A stretch of DNA of 50,195 nucleotides from Bradyrhizobium sp. BR13661 (lineage in GTDB: Bacteria > Pseudomonadota > Alphaproteobacteria > Rhizobiales > Xanthobacteraceae): positions 1 to 50,195 of the forward strand of contig NZ_JARXWB010000045.1 in NCBI RefSeq assembly GCF_029892425.1, read 5' to 3'. The position numbers were made by a program, and so were the translations under genes. The notes under the pieces are model-generated. The model saw only the letters and a list, made by a program, of their open reading frames with translations, did no database searches and had not been told where the DNA came from. Below are positions 1-7,799 of the stretch, in pieces. Every line of letters begins with the position of its first letter. Positions within the stretch are counted from its first letter, which is position 1.

Positions 1-190
1 CTGTCCGCGCCTTCAACGAAGCGTCCCATCCGTGTCCTCCATCAGGAAACGGAGGAATCGTAGCCGACTCGTGGCTTTTCACACAGCCAGGGTCATTTCC
101 GGACCATCCGCGGTTGCGGCCACCTTTCTGCTTTACCCTCCAAAGCAGACACTGCGGATTGTCGCGCTTGCTTTAGCTCGCACATCGCAG
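1..190. other. Left-edge non-coding stretch
   Basis: I find no convincing gene here. A plus-strand open frame running from about 32 to 301 reads as low-complexity Arg/Ser/Ala-rich sequence. It overlaps the more credible small HTH gene on the other strand. The stretch may hold the 3' flank of that gene and the upstream region of something outside the window. Confidence 0.5.
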
Positions 191-460
191 CTATGCGCGA
201 CTTCTGCCCTTGGCCGGAAGGCGTGCGCGCTCACCACCTTCTTTCCGCTTGGGCGGGGGAAACCAGAATTGATCGCCTCGGACACCGAAGGCATCGGCTA
301 GGCTCACGACCTGCTGAAGATTGAAGTTTATCGGGTAGGTTTCGAATGCCTGGTATTGGTCCATGTCCATGCCGGCTGCCCGGGCCGCCGTCTCGACCTT
401 CACACCCATAAATTCGCGCCAGGCGCGGATGCCGGAGGGAATGTCACCCATGCCGGCCAT
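191..460 (-). CDS. Small XRE-like helix-turn-helix protein
   Basis: Predicted protein of about 89 residues with a Cro/C1-type helix-turn-helix fold. It has an N-terminal segment IPSGIRAWREFMG, a middle AARAAGMDMDQYQAFE that fits the turn and recognition helix, and a C-terminal LQQVVSLADAFGVRGDQFW typical of the last helices of XRE domains. The tail is short and basic (PPPKRKEGGERARLP). It probably binds DNA, but nothing shows its target. The start is uncertain: ATG codons lie at 460 and 451, and an in-frame TTG at 496 would add 12 residues. No strong ribosome binding site decides between them. It stands alone upstream of lepA on the same strand. No nuclease, toxin or membrane partner is visible next to it. 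Confidence 0.6.
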   Translation of the reverse strand: MAGMGDIPSGIRAWREFMGVKVETAARAAGMDMDQYQAFETYPINFNLQQVVSLADAFGVRGDQFWFPPPKRKEGGERARLPAKGRSRA

Positions 461-612
461 GATGCCATCATGCCCCTGTTTTGCCCGACGGAGCAAGCGA
501 ATTTCTTAAAAAGCGAAAAAGCCAATGCCGTCAATGCGTCGGCTACTGTGCATGGGGTTGTTTTCGAGGTTTGATTGTCCGGCCCTAAATTTCGCTCGGT
601 CGCTGGCTAGCC

Positions 613-2424
613 TCAGCTATCCACCTTCAACGCGGCAATGAAGGCTTCCTGCGGGATGTCGACCTTGCCGAACTGCCGCATCTTCTTCTTGCCTTCCTTC
701 TGCTTCTCCAGAAGTTTTCGTTTACGCGTGATGTCGCCGCCGTAGCACTTCGCGGTGACGTCCTTGCGCAGCGCGCGCACGGTCTCGCGCGCGATCACCT
801 TGCCGCCGATCGCCGCCTGGATCGGGATCTGGAACATGTGCGGCGGGATCAGCTCCTTCATCTTCTCGACCATGGCGCGGCCGCGACCCTCGGCGCGGGT
901 GCGATGCACCAGCATGGACAGCGCATCGACCGGCTCGTTGTTGACGAGGATCTGCATCTTGACGAGGTCGGCCGGCTTGTAGTCGGTCAGATGATAGTCG
1001 AACGAGGCGTAGCCCTTCGAGACCGACTTCAGGCGGTCGTAGAAGTCGAACACCACTTCGTTGAGCGGGAGGTCGTATTTCACCATCGCGCGGGAGCCGA
1101 CGTAAGTCAGCTCCTTCTGCGAGCCGCGGCGGTCCTGGCACAGCTTCAGCACGCTGCCGAGATATTCGTCGGGGGTGAGGATCGTGGCTTCGATCCAGGG
1201 CTCCTGGATCTCGGCGATCTTGACCACGTCAGGCATGTCGACGGGGTTGTGAATGGAGATTTCCTGACCGTCGGTCAGAGCCATCTTGTAAATCACGCTC
1301 GGCGCGGTCGCGATCAGGTTGAGATCGAACTCGCGCGACAGACGTTCCTGGATGATCTCCAGATGCAACAGCCCGAGGAAGCCGCAGCGGAAGCCGAAGC
1401 CGAGCGCAGCCGACGTCTCCATCTCGTAGGAGAAGCTGGCATCGTTGAGGCGCAGCTTGCCCATCGCTGCGCGCAAGGTCTCGAAGTCGTCGGCGTCGGC
1501 GGGGAACAGGCCACAGAACACCACGGGGATCGCCGGCTTGAAGCCGGGCAGCATGTCCGTCACCGGCTTCCTGTCGTCGGTGATGGTGTCGCCGACGCGG
1601 GTGTCGGCAACTTCCTTGATCGCGGCGGTGATGAAGCCGATCTCGCCGGGGCCGAGCTCGTCGACCTGCTGCATCTTCGGCGTGAAGAAACCGACGCGCT
1701 CGATGTCATAGGCCGCGCCCGTGCCCATCATGCGGACCCGGCTGCCCTTCTTCATCACGCCGTCGACGACACGGATCAGCACGACCACGCCGAGATAGAC
1801 GTCGTACCAGCTGTCGACCAGCAGCGCCTTCAGCGTCGCATCACGATCGCCCTTCGGCGGCGGCAGGCGGGTGACGATGGCTTCCAGCACATCGGGAACG
1901 CCGAGGCCGGTCTTGGCCGAGATCATCACCGCGTCGGACGCATCGATGCCGATGACGTCCTCGATCTGCTGCTTGACCTTTTCGGGCTCCGCAGCCGGAA
2001 GGTCGACCTTGTTCAGTACCGGAACGATCTCGTGACCCGCGTCGAGCGCGTGGTAGACATTGGCGAGCGTCTGCGCTTCGACGCCCTGGCTGGCATCGAC
2101 CACCAGCAGGGAACCCTCGCACGCCGCCAGCGACCGCGAGACCTCGTAGGCGAAGTCGACGTGGCCGGGCGTGTCCATCAGGTTGAAGATGTAATCCTTG
2201 CCGTCCTTGGCGCGGTAGGCGAGGCGCACCGTCTGCGCCTTGATGGTGATGCCGCGCTCGCGCTCGATGTCCATGGAATCGAGCACCTGCTCCTTGCCCG
2301 CCATTTCGCGGTCGGAGAGGCCGCCGGTCATCTGGATCAGGCGGTCGGCCAGCGTCGATTTGCCATGGTCGATATGGGCGACGATGGAGAAATTGCGGAT
2401 GTTGGAAATGGGGACGGTCGTCAT
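613..2424 (-). CDS. lepA: Elongation factor 4 (LepA), ribosomal back-translocase GTPase
   Basis: 603-residue translational GTPase, the normal length for LepA/EF-4, which acts on stalled or mistranslocated ribosomes. The G1 loop is AHIDHGKS about 15 residues in, G3 is DTPGH, and G4 is NKVDLP. The LepA-specific C-terminal domain is present (CYGGDITRKRKLLEKQKEGK), ending in basic residues. The start is the ATG giving MTTVPISNIRNFSI. The open frame continues 57 codons further upstream, but that extension is not LepA-like and would run into the divergent caspase gene's leader. The next gene (caspase-like, plus strand) starts 131 bases away, so the two share a divergent promoter region. Confidence 0.97.
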   Translation of the reverse strand: MTTVPISNIRNFSIVAHIDHGKSTLADRLIQMTGGLSDREMAGKEQVLDSMDIERERGITIKAQTVRLAYRAKDGKDYIFNLMDTPGHVDFAYEVSRSLAACEGSLLVVDASQGVEAQTLANVYHALDAGHEIVPVLNKVDLPAAEPEKVKQQIEDVIGIDASDAVMISAKTGLGVPDVLEAIVTRLPPPKGDRDATLKALLVDSWYDVYLGVVVLIRVVDGVMKKGSRVRMMGTGAAYDIERVGFFTPKMQQVDELGPGEIGFITAAIKEVADTRVGDTITDDRKPVTDMLPGFKPAIPVVFCGLFPADADDFETLRAAMGKLRLNDASFSYEMETSAALGFGFRCGFLGLLHLEIIQERLSREFDLNLIATAPSVIYKMALTDGQEISIHNPVDMPDVVKIAEIQEPWIEATILTPDEYLGSVLKLCQDRRGSQKELTYVGSRAMVKYDLPLNEVVFDFYDRLKSVSKGYASFDYHLTDYKPADLVKMQILVNNEPVDALSMLVHRTRAEGRGRAMVEKMKELIPPHMFQIPIQAAIGGKVIARETVRALRKDVTAKCYGGDITRKRKLLEKQKEGKKKMRQFGKVDIPQEAFIAALKVDS

Positions 2425-2555
2425 GGGCGCGGGATACCACTCACGCCGCAATGCGGCAACCATTCCCTTACCCTCCCGCGCCGGTAGGGGCCTCCCGCCA
2501 TCGATTTCAGCGCCGCCCTCTGCTATTTTTCCACTTTTCTGTCGTGGAAACAGGC

Positions 2556-3923
2556 ATGCGCTGGAAGCTTCTTGCCGCCTTGTTGTTTGCAGCATGTTTC
2601 GCCATGCCGGCGGCGGCCGAGAAGCGCGTAGCGCTGGTCGTCGGCAACTCCGCCTATCAGAGCGTATCGCGGCTGGAAAACCCTTCGAATGATGCGCGCC
2701 TGGTCGCCGAGACGTTGCAGCGGCTCGGCTTCGCGCTGGTCGGTGGCGGCGCCCAAATCGATCTCGACAAGGCGGCGTTCGACAGCGCGGTCCAGCGCTT
2801 CGGCACCCAGCTGATCGGCGCCGACGTCGCCTTATTCTACTACGCCGGGCACGGCATTCAGCTGCGCGGGACCAACTATCTGGTGCCGGTCACGGCCAAT
2901 CCGGCGCGCGAGACCGACGTGGATTTCCAGATGGTCGATGTGGCGCTGGTGCTGCGGCAGATGGACGGTGCAGGAACCAAGCTAAACATCGTGATTCTCG
3001 ATGCCTGCCGGAACAATCCGTTCGGCGGGCGGGGCCTGCGTGCTTCCGACGGTGGCCTCGCGCAAATCCGCGCGCCCGAGGGAACGCTGCTCTCTTATGC
3101 CACGCAACCCGGCAATGTCGCGCTCGACGGCGCCGACGGGCACAGCCCCTACACGCGCGCGCTGGTGGACACGATGCAGCGGCCCGGGCTCGACGTGCTC
3201 CAGGCCTTCAACCAGGTCGGGCTCATCGTCAAACGCGCGACCGGCAGCGCCCAGCAGCCTTGGGTGTCCTCGTCGCCGATCGACGGCTCGTTCTACTTCT
3301 CCGGCGCGCCGGCAGGGCAGGGCGGGGCAAACCAGGTCGCGACCGCCGGCGTGCCCGCGACGGTCGTGCCGCCCGTCTCGAACCCTCCCTCGTCCGCGCC
3401 TGCGCGAACCCAATCGGATTTCCTGTTTCCGGATTCGGGTAGCCGGCTGCTCACTGATGGCGATTTGAGGGCGCTGAGCAAGGACGAGCTGCGCATCGCG
3501 CGTAACGAGATCTTCGCGCGCCGTGGGCGCTATTTCGACGCGCCCGATCTGACGGCGCGATTCAGCAAGTTCGCGTGGTACGTCCCTCGCACCTGGGATC
3601 CTCAGCTTAGCGCCGTGGAGAGGGCGAATGTCGCCTTGATCGAGCGCTACGAATCCGGCGGCCCGGCGCAAGGCGGCTTCATCTTTGCCGATTCGGATCG
3701 GCGCCTGCTCACGCCCGCCGATCTGCGCGGGCTTTCGAACGACGAGCTGCGGATCGCCCGTAACGAGATCTTTGCGCGACGCGGGCGCTATTTTGAATCG
3801 GCGGACCTCAAAGCCCGCTTCGAGCGCTTCTCCTGGTATTCGCCCAACACCTGGAATCCGAAACTCAACCCGATCGAGGAGGCCAATGTCGCGCTGCTCG
3901 ATCAAGCCGGCAAGCGGCGATGA
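2556..3923 (+). CDS. Secreted caspase-like (peptidase C14) protein with two YARHG domains
   Basis: 455 residues. A signal peptide (about 1-21, MRWKLLAALLFAACFAMPAAA) is followed directly by a caspase p20-like domain (ALVVGNSAYQ). The catalytic dyad is visible as His99 in FYYAGHG and Cys151 in ILDACRNNPF, so the protein should be an active bacterial orthocaspase-type cysteine protease in the periplasm or outside. A Pro/Ser/Ala-rich linker (about 250-285) leads to two tandem YARHG domains (about 286-365 and 375-448), each with LRIARNEIFARRGRYF and a W-x-P/N tail. YARHG domains are known as extracellular modules, often paired with peptidases; their ligand is not established. The stop overlaps the start of the M15 peptidase gene by 4 bases, so the two are almost certainly co-transcribed and translationally coupled. 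The start at 2556 is chosen because it gives a clean signal peptide. Confidence 0.9.
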   Translation: MRWKLLAALLFAACFAMPAAAEKRVALVVGNSAYQSVSRLENPSNDARLVAETLQRLGFALVGGGAQIDLDKAAFDSAVQRFGTQLIGADVALFYYAGHGIQLRGTNYLVPVTANPARETDVDFQMVDVALVLRQMDGAGTKLNIVILDACRNNPFGGRGLRASDGGLAQIRAPEGTLLSYATQPGNVALDGADGHSPYTRALVDTMQRPGLDVLQAFNQVGLIVKRATGSAQQPWVSSSPIDGSFYFSGAPAGQGGANQVATAGVPATVVPPVSNPPSSAPARTQSDFLFPDSGSRLLTDGDLRALSKDELRIARNEIFARRGRYFDAPDLTARFSKFAWYVPRTWDPQLSAVERANVALIERYESGGPAQGGFIFADSDRRLLTPADLRGLSNDELRIARNEIFARRGRYFESADLKARFERFSWYSPNTWNPKLNPIEEANVALLDQAGKRR

Positions 3924-4690
3924 GGATCGCACTGCTGGCCACGCGAATGGCCGTCGTGCTCCCGCTCGCATTCGACCCGGCGCAGGCTCAAACCAGGACC
4001 GAGTTGCTGGATCGGCTGGTGCGCGCCTACCCCGAAGCGCTGTCCGGCCACGATGGCAAGCAGATATTCTGGCGGGACGGCACCGCGATGCCCGTCGATG
4101 ACGGAATCGAGGACAAGTCCTTCGAGCAGCGCCTGCGCGGGGCCTCGATCCTCGACCAGCTCCGCTTGCCCTATCCCCTTGGCGCTTCCGCCGCCCCTGC
4201 CGCAAACGCCGATCCCGGGCGCTTCCGCAACGAGGCGTTCTTCAGGAAGATGTATGGCGACTGTCACACGGGGGCGGTCCAGCGCAATCTCGTGACCATC
4301 ACCTGGCTGCCGCGATCATGGGGGAAGGCGGTCCAGGTGACGCGGATCAATGGCGTCGCGGATCGGCTCAAGGAGGTGTCGGCGGACATCGACAAGCTCG
4401 AACCGGCGATCAAGGCCGCGGCCTTTCCCATTGCCGGCGTGCTGTCGTGCCGTCCTGTCGCCGACACCGGCAAGATGAGCATGCACGGCTACGCCGCTGC
4501 GATCGACCTGAACCTTCGCTATTCCGATTACTGGCTGTGGGCGGGCCGGGGCAAATCCATCCCCTACAAGAATCGGATGCCGCAAGCGATCGTCGACATT
4601 TTCGAACGCCACGGCTTCATCTGGGGCGGCAAATGGTATCACTACGACACCATGCATTTTGAATATCGCCCGGAACTGCTGGCCAGGTGA
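3920..4690 (+). CDS. Exported M15-family (VanY/D-Ala-D-Ala carboxypeptidase-like) peptidase
   Basis: 256 residues with an N-terminal export signal (about 1-23, ending AQAQ). The C-terminal half carries the M15 zinc-peptidase pattern. His189 and Asp196 lie in KMSMHGYAAAIDLN, and Asp243, His246 and Glu248 in YHYDTMHFEYRPEL. His189, Asp196 and His246 are the expected zinc ligands, and the acidic residue before the last His is the expected catalytic one. Family members cut D-amino-acid bonds in peptidoglycan stem peptides. The roughly 90-residue N-terminal region is not recognised. It overlaps the caspase-like gene by 4 bases (ATGA), implying the two proteins act in the same compartment and probably the same process. 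The exact substrate is unknown. Confidence 0.85.
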   Translation: MRIALLATRMAVVLPLAFDPAQAQTRTELLDRLVRAYPEALSGHDGKQIFWRDGTAMPVDDGIEDKSFEQRLRGASILDQLRLPYPLGASAAPAANADPGRFRNEAFFRKMYGDCHTGAVQRNLVTITWLPRSWGKAVQVTRINGVADRLKEVSADIDKLEPAIKAAAFPIAGVLSCRPVADTGKMSMHGYAAAIDLNLRYSDYWLWAGRGKSIPYKNRMPQAIVDIFERHGFIWGGKWYHYDTMHFEYRPELLAR

Positions 4691-4776
4691 TCCCGCATGG
4701 TTTCCGTGCTCCAGGCGGTCATTCATTCACGCCAAGCTGATTTCACTCGGGCGTAAAACGCGCTACGCAAGCGCCC

Positions 4777-6402
4777 ATGTCCACGACCTCGATCCCTTCG
4801 GCCCGACCGCGCGTTAAAGCCCGGGTGAGCTATAACCGCCTTCGGGCGTGGTTGGTTGCCTATGCGACCGACCCCTCCGCCCGGCTCTGGCTGGTGATCC
4901 AGTTCGCCATTCTGCATGCGGTGATCTGGACCTTCATCCTGATCAATCTCAAGGCAGCGCAGGACGTTCACATGGACGTCGCAGAAGCCTGGGGCTGGGG
5001 CCAGAAATTCCTGTGGGGCTACGGCAAGCATCCGCCGCTGTCGGGCTGGATTGCCGGTGTCTGGTTCAAGGTCTTCCCGCCGACGGACTGGGCGACCTAT
5101 GCGCTGGCGATGGCGACCGTCAGCGTCGGCATGGTGATCTGCTGGCTCGTCGCGATGCGCGTGGTCGATCCGCGCCGCGCGTTCCTCGTCGTGGTGATGG
5201 TCGCGCTCTATCCGATCTTCAATTTCAAGGGGTTCAAGTACAACCCCGATCTGCTCCAGCTCGTCACCTTGCCGCTCGTCGTGCTCGCTTATCTCAATGC
5301 GTTCGAGAAGCGGAGCTCGCAGTCCGGGATCTGGCTCGGTCTCGCCGGCGCGCTGGCGCTGATGACCAAATATTGGGTGCTGACCATGATCGGCGCCATC
5401 GGCCTTGCCGCGCTGATTCATCCGGAGCGGACGAGGTTCCTGCTGTCACCGGCGCCCTGGATCGCGATCGCAACGATGTTCGTTGCAATGATCCCGCACA
5501 TCATCTGGCTGGCGGGTTCGAATTTCGTGCCGCTGACCTATGCCGGCGACACTTACGCCATCGAGAATGCGGGTCTCGTGCATCAGCTGGTGTTCGGCTA
5601 CGTCCTGCACAATACTGGGCTGCTGGCGCTGCCGGTGGCGCTTGCAGCCCTCGCGATGGCGCTGGTGCCGCCGTGGCTGTCGCTGCTGATGCGCGCGCCC
5701 TCGCGCATCGTCACGCGCGCCTGGGCGCGCGGCGCCAACGCGAGCGTCAATGCCGCTCAGGCGCTGAATATCTGGATCATCCAGATCATCGTTGCGGCCG
5801 GGCCGCCGCTCGGCGCGCTCGCCTTCAGCATCTACATGAAGACTGATTGGGGCATCTCGCTGTTCTTCCTGGTGCCGCTCGCTCTGGTCGCGATTCCGGC
5901 GCTGCGGGTGCAGAGTGCCGTGCTGTTCAACATCACCGCGATCTGGCTCGTGCTCAGCATTGCGACGCTGGTTGCCTCGCCCTGGATCGCCGCGCGCGAG
6001 ATGACGGCGAATGCGGACAACACCGCGACCTATGGCGCACGCTCGGAGCTCGCGCGCGAGCTGACCCAGGCCTGGCATTCGCGCTTCGCCTCGCGCTGGG
6101 CGGTCGTCGTAGGCACCATGGAATCGATTCAGCCGATGGTGTTCTACAGCCCCGATCATCCGGTGGCGTTCACCCCGAACGAGGCGTGGTCCTCCGGGCT
6201 CTCATCACTCGACGACGTCAAGAAGTACGGCTTCATCGGCGTGTTCGATCCAACCGACGGCCGCCTGCCCGCGTTCGAGAAATGGGTGTCGGAGATCGCC
6301 CCGAACGCCGAGCGCGTGGTGATGACGACGCGCCGCTTCACCCACGGCAAGGCCGGCCCGTCGATGACGTGGAACGTCTACATCGCCCCGCCGGCGAAGT
6401 GA
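4777..6402 (+). CDS. ArnT/PMT-type membrane glycosyltransferase (family 39-like)
   Basis: 541-residue multi-pass membrane protein. An early lumenal/periplasmic loop carries DVHMDVAEAWGWGQ and GYGKHPPLSGW, which match the Asp-rich first loop and HPP motif of PMT_2/GT-C transferases that use polyprenyl-phosphate sugars. About ten hydrophobic segments follow (for example around 105-125, 135-155, 185-210 and 225-245). A soluble C-terminal domain of about 120 residues follows the last segment. It probably moves a sugar from a lipid-linked donor to a lipid or protein at the outer face of the inner membrane. Donor and acceptor cannot be told from sequence. Its stop is only 9 bases from the convergent HPr gene. 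Confidence 0.82.
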   Translation: MSTTSIPSARPRVKARVSYNRLRAWLVAYATDPSARLWLVIQFAILHAVIWTFILINLKAAQDVHMDVAEAWGWGQKFLWGYGKHPPLSGWIAGVWFKVFPPTDWATYALAMATVSVGMVICWLVAMRVVDPRRAFLVVVMVALYPIFNFKGFKYNPDLLQLVTLPLVVLAYLNAFEKRSSQSGIWLGLAGALALMTKYWVLTMIGAIGLAALIHPERTRFLLSPAPWIAIATMFVAMIPHIIWLAGSNFVPLTYAGDTYAIENAGLVHQLVFGYVLHNTGLLALPVALAALAMALVPPWLSLLMRAPSRIVTRAWARGANASVNAAQALNIWIIQIIVAAGPPLGALAFSIYMKTDWGISLFFLVPLALVAIPALRVQSAVLFNITAIWLVLSIATLVASPWIAAREMTANADNTATYGARSELARELTQAWHSRFASRWAVVVGTMESIQPMVFYSPDHPVAFTPNEAWSSGLSSLDDVKKYGFIGVFDPTDGRLPAFEKWVSEIAPNAERVVMTTRRFTHGKAGPSMTWNVYIAPPAK

Positions 6403-6411
6403 TCGAAGGGC

Positions 6412-6729
6412 CTAAACGCCTTCCTCGTTGAATTTGCTGTCAACGAGCTCGGTGATCGCCGCGAGCGCGGCTTCGGCGTCAGTGCCGGCGGCGGCGACCG
6501 TGATCGTCGTCCCCGGTCCTGCCGCGAGCATCATCAGGCCCATGATCGAGGTGCCGCCGACGGTCTCGCCGCCGCGCGTCACCCACACCTGCGCGTTGAA
6601 GCGCTCGACCGCCTGGACGAACTTCGCCGAGGCGCGCGCATGCAGGCCGCGCTTGTTGATGATCAGGAGCTCTTTTGAGATCGCGCCCGCGGGCACGCCT
6701 GCCCCGGCTTGTGGCGCGTCGTCGCTCAT
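6412..6729 (-). CDS. ptsH: HPr phosphocarrier protein of the regulatory PTS
   Basis: 105-residue HPr-like protein. The phosphorylated histidine is His30 in KRGLHARASAKFV. The regulatory serine is Ser61 in GTSIMGLMML, the site HprK modifies in other bacteria. An 18-residue N-terminal extension (Ala/Gly/Pro-rich) makes it longer than the usual 85-90 residues. It is the last gene of the chvI-chvG-hprK-EIIA-HPr cluster and overlaps the EIIA gene by 4 bases. No EIIB, EIIC or enzyme I is present nearby. A regulatory rather than sugar-transport role is therefore likely, as in other alphaproteobacteria. Confidence 0.95.
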   Translation of the reverse strand: MSDDAPQAGAGVPAGAISKELLIINKRGLHARASAKFVQAVERFNAQVWVTRGGETVGGTSIMGLMMLAAGPGTTITVAAAGTDAEAALAAITELVDSKFNEEGV

Positions 6730-7127
6730 TTGCCGGCGAGCACACGGCTGGCGATGGTGACGTATTTGCGGCCGGCCTCCTGCGCCATCGCGATTGCGTC
6801 CGGCAGCGGACGCTCCTCACGCACCTTGGCGAGCTTGACCAGCATGGGCAGGTTGATGCCTGCGAGCACTTCGACCTTCGGCCGGCTCATGCAGGAGATC
6901 GCAAGGTTCGACGGTGTGCCGCCGAACATGTCGGTCAGGATCGCAACGCCGTCGCCGGAATCGACGCGGTTAACCGCCTCGATGATGTCGCTTCGACAGA
7001 GATCGGAATCATCTTCAGCGCCGATCGTAATCGCTTCGATTTGCTTTTGTGGACCCATCACATGCTCGAGCGCTGCCTTGAATTCGTCGGCAAGGCGCCC
7101 GTGGGTCACAAGTACTAGACCAATCAT
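6726..7127 (-). CDS. PTS EIIA component, mannose (Man) family, regulatory type
   Basis: 133 residues beginning MIGLVLVTHGRLADEF. His9 is the expected phosphorylation site of the EIIA(Man) fold. The DMFGGTPSNLA motif is also characteristic. The start at 7127 is chosen because it places His9 at the family position; the open frame extends 12 codons further, but those are unlike the family. It is a free-standing EIIA with no cognate EIIB or EIIC in the window. It overlaps HPr by 4 bases. In alphaproteobacteria this protein (called PtsM, ManX or EIIA-Man) takes phosphate from HPr and is thought to regulate other proteins. Confidence 0.92.
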   Translation of the reverse strand: MIGLVLVTHGRLADEFKAALEHVMGPQKQIEAITIGAEDDSDLCRSDIIEAVNRVDSGDGVAILTDMFGGTPSNLAISCMSRPKVEVLAGINLPMLVKLAKVREERPLPDAIAMAQEAGRKYVTIASRVLAGK

Positions 7128-7334
7128 CGGAAAACTCCCGCGGGCGCTTTTGGTGCACCGCACGAACGCGCCACTTTGACCATCCAGAGCCCCCGCGCAA
7201 GAGGGGATGTTGCGTATCTCCCTGAATCTAGACGGATGGATAAGGGGAGTTGCGCCGGTCTACTCGGTCGCGAGTGTGGGGTTCATATGGTTACCATTTC
7301 CCTTCAAACAATCGCCTCAAGGCTTAGCAGAAGG
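7128..7334. other. Intergenic gap inside the PTS cluster
   Basis: A 207-base gap separates hprK from the EIIA gene, whereas the flanking gene pairs overlap by 4 bases. I see no open frame of quality here. It is long enough for an internal promoter driving EIIA and HPr separately from chvG-hprK. I cannot point to a definite -35/-10 pair or a terminator. Confidence 0.4.
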
Positions 7335-7799
7335 TTAACTCTTGGTAGTGGTCAAGGCCGCGACAACCAGTGGGAGGGGCAGATAGCTGCTGTTGACCGG
7401 GATTCGCGGTATTTCGACACCAAAAATCACGGTTTTGAGCGATTCCGGCGGCGGCAGGCGTTCGGCGTCGACGGCGTCCAGATCGACCACGAGACCGACC
7501 GTCGCATGCTCCACGAAGTCGCAGCTTCGGATTCCCAGCCCCCGAATCTCGATCAGGCCGGCCAGGAGGGGCGCGGGACGAACCTCAATTTCGTCGCCGA
7601 CTGTCGCCAGATGGACACGGTCATCGCCGACCAGAACGGCGCTTTCGAGCACCCCCGAGCGCCCCGCCATGATCAAATCGAAGGCAAGGCGCGATTTGCC
7701 GGCGCCGGACGGTCCGCGGATCAGCACGGCCCGGGACCCGACCTTGACTGCGGAGGCATGAATACTCGGCCCGCCATCGTTCAAACGGCCTTGGCTCAT
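7335..7799 (-). CDS. hprK: Short HPr kinase/phosphorylase (HprK C-terminal domain)
   Basis: 154 residues, about half the length of the Firmicute enzyme. Only the catalytic C-terminal domain is present. The Walker A is GPSGAGKS (29-36), an acidic VGDDR follows near 57-61, and the family signature EIRGLGIRS is at 84-92. Alphaproteobacterial HprK proteins are typically this short. It would phosphorylate and dephosphorylate HPr on the serine equivalent to Ser61 of the neighbouring HPr. Its start overlaps the end of chvG by 4 bases, tying the sensor kinase to the PTS. Confidence 0.95.
   Translation of the reverse strand: MSQGRLNDGGPSIHASAVKVGSRAVLIRGPSGAGKSRLAFDLIMAGRSGVLESAVLVGDDRVHLATVGDEIEVRPAPLLAGLIEIRGLGIRSCDFVEHATVGLVVDLDAVDAERLPPPESLKTVIFGVEIPRIPVNSSYLPLPLVVAALTTTKS

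Noticed and set aside
838..2487. Long plus-strand open frame of about 549 codons opposite lepA
   Set aside because: It is His/Asp/Arg-rich with no domain, and lepA on the other strand is unambiguous; high GC content leaves such antisense frames open.
6412..7799. A complete sugar-transport PTS
   Set aside because: No enzyme I, EIIB or EIIC genes are present; HprK plus EIIA(Man) and HPr fit the regulatory PTS of alphaproteobacteria.
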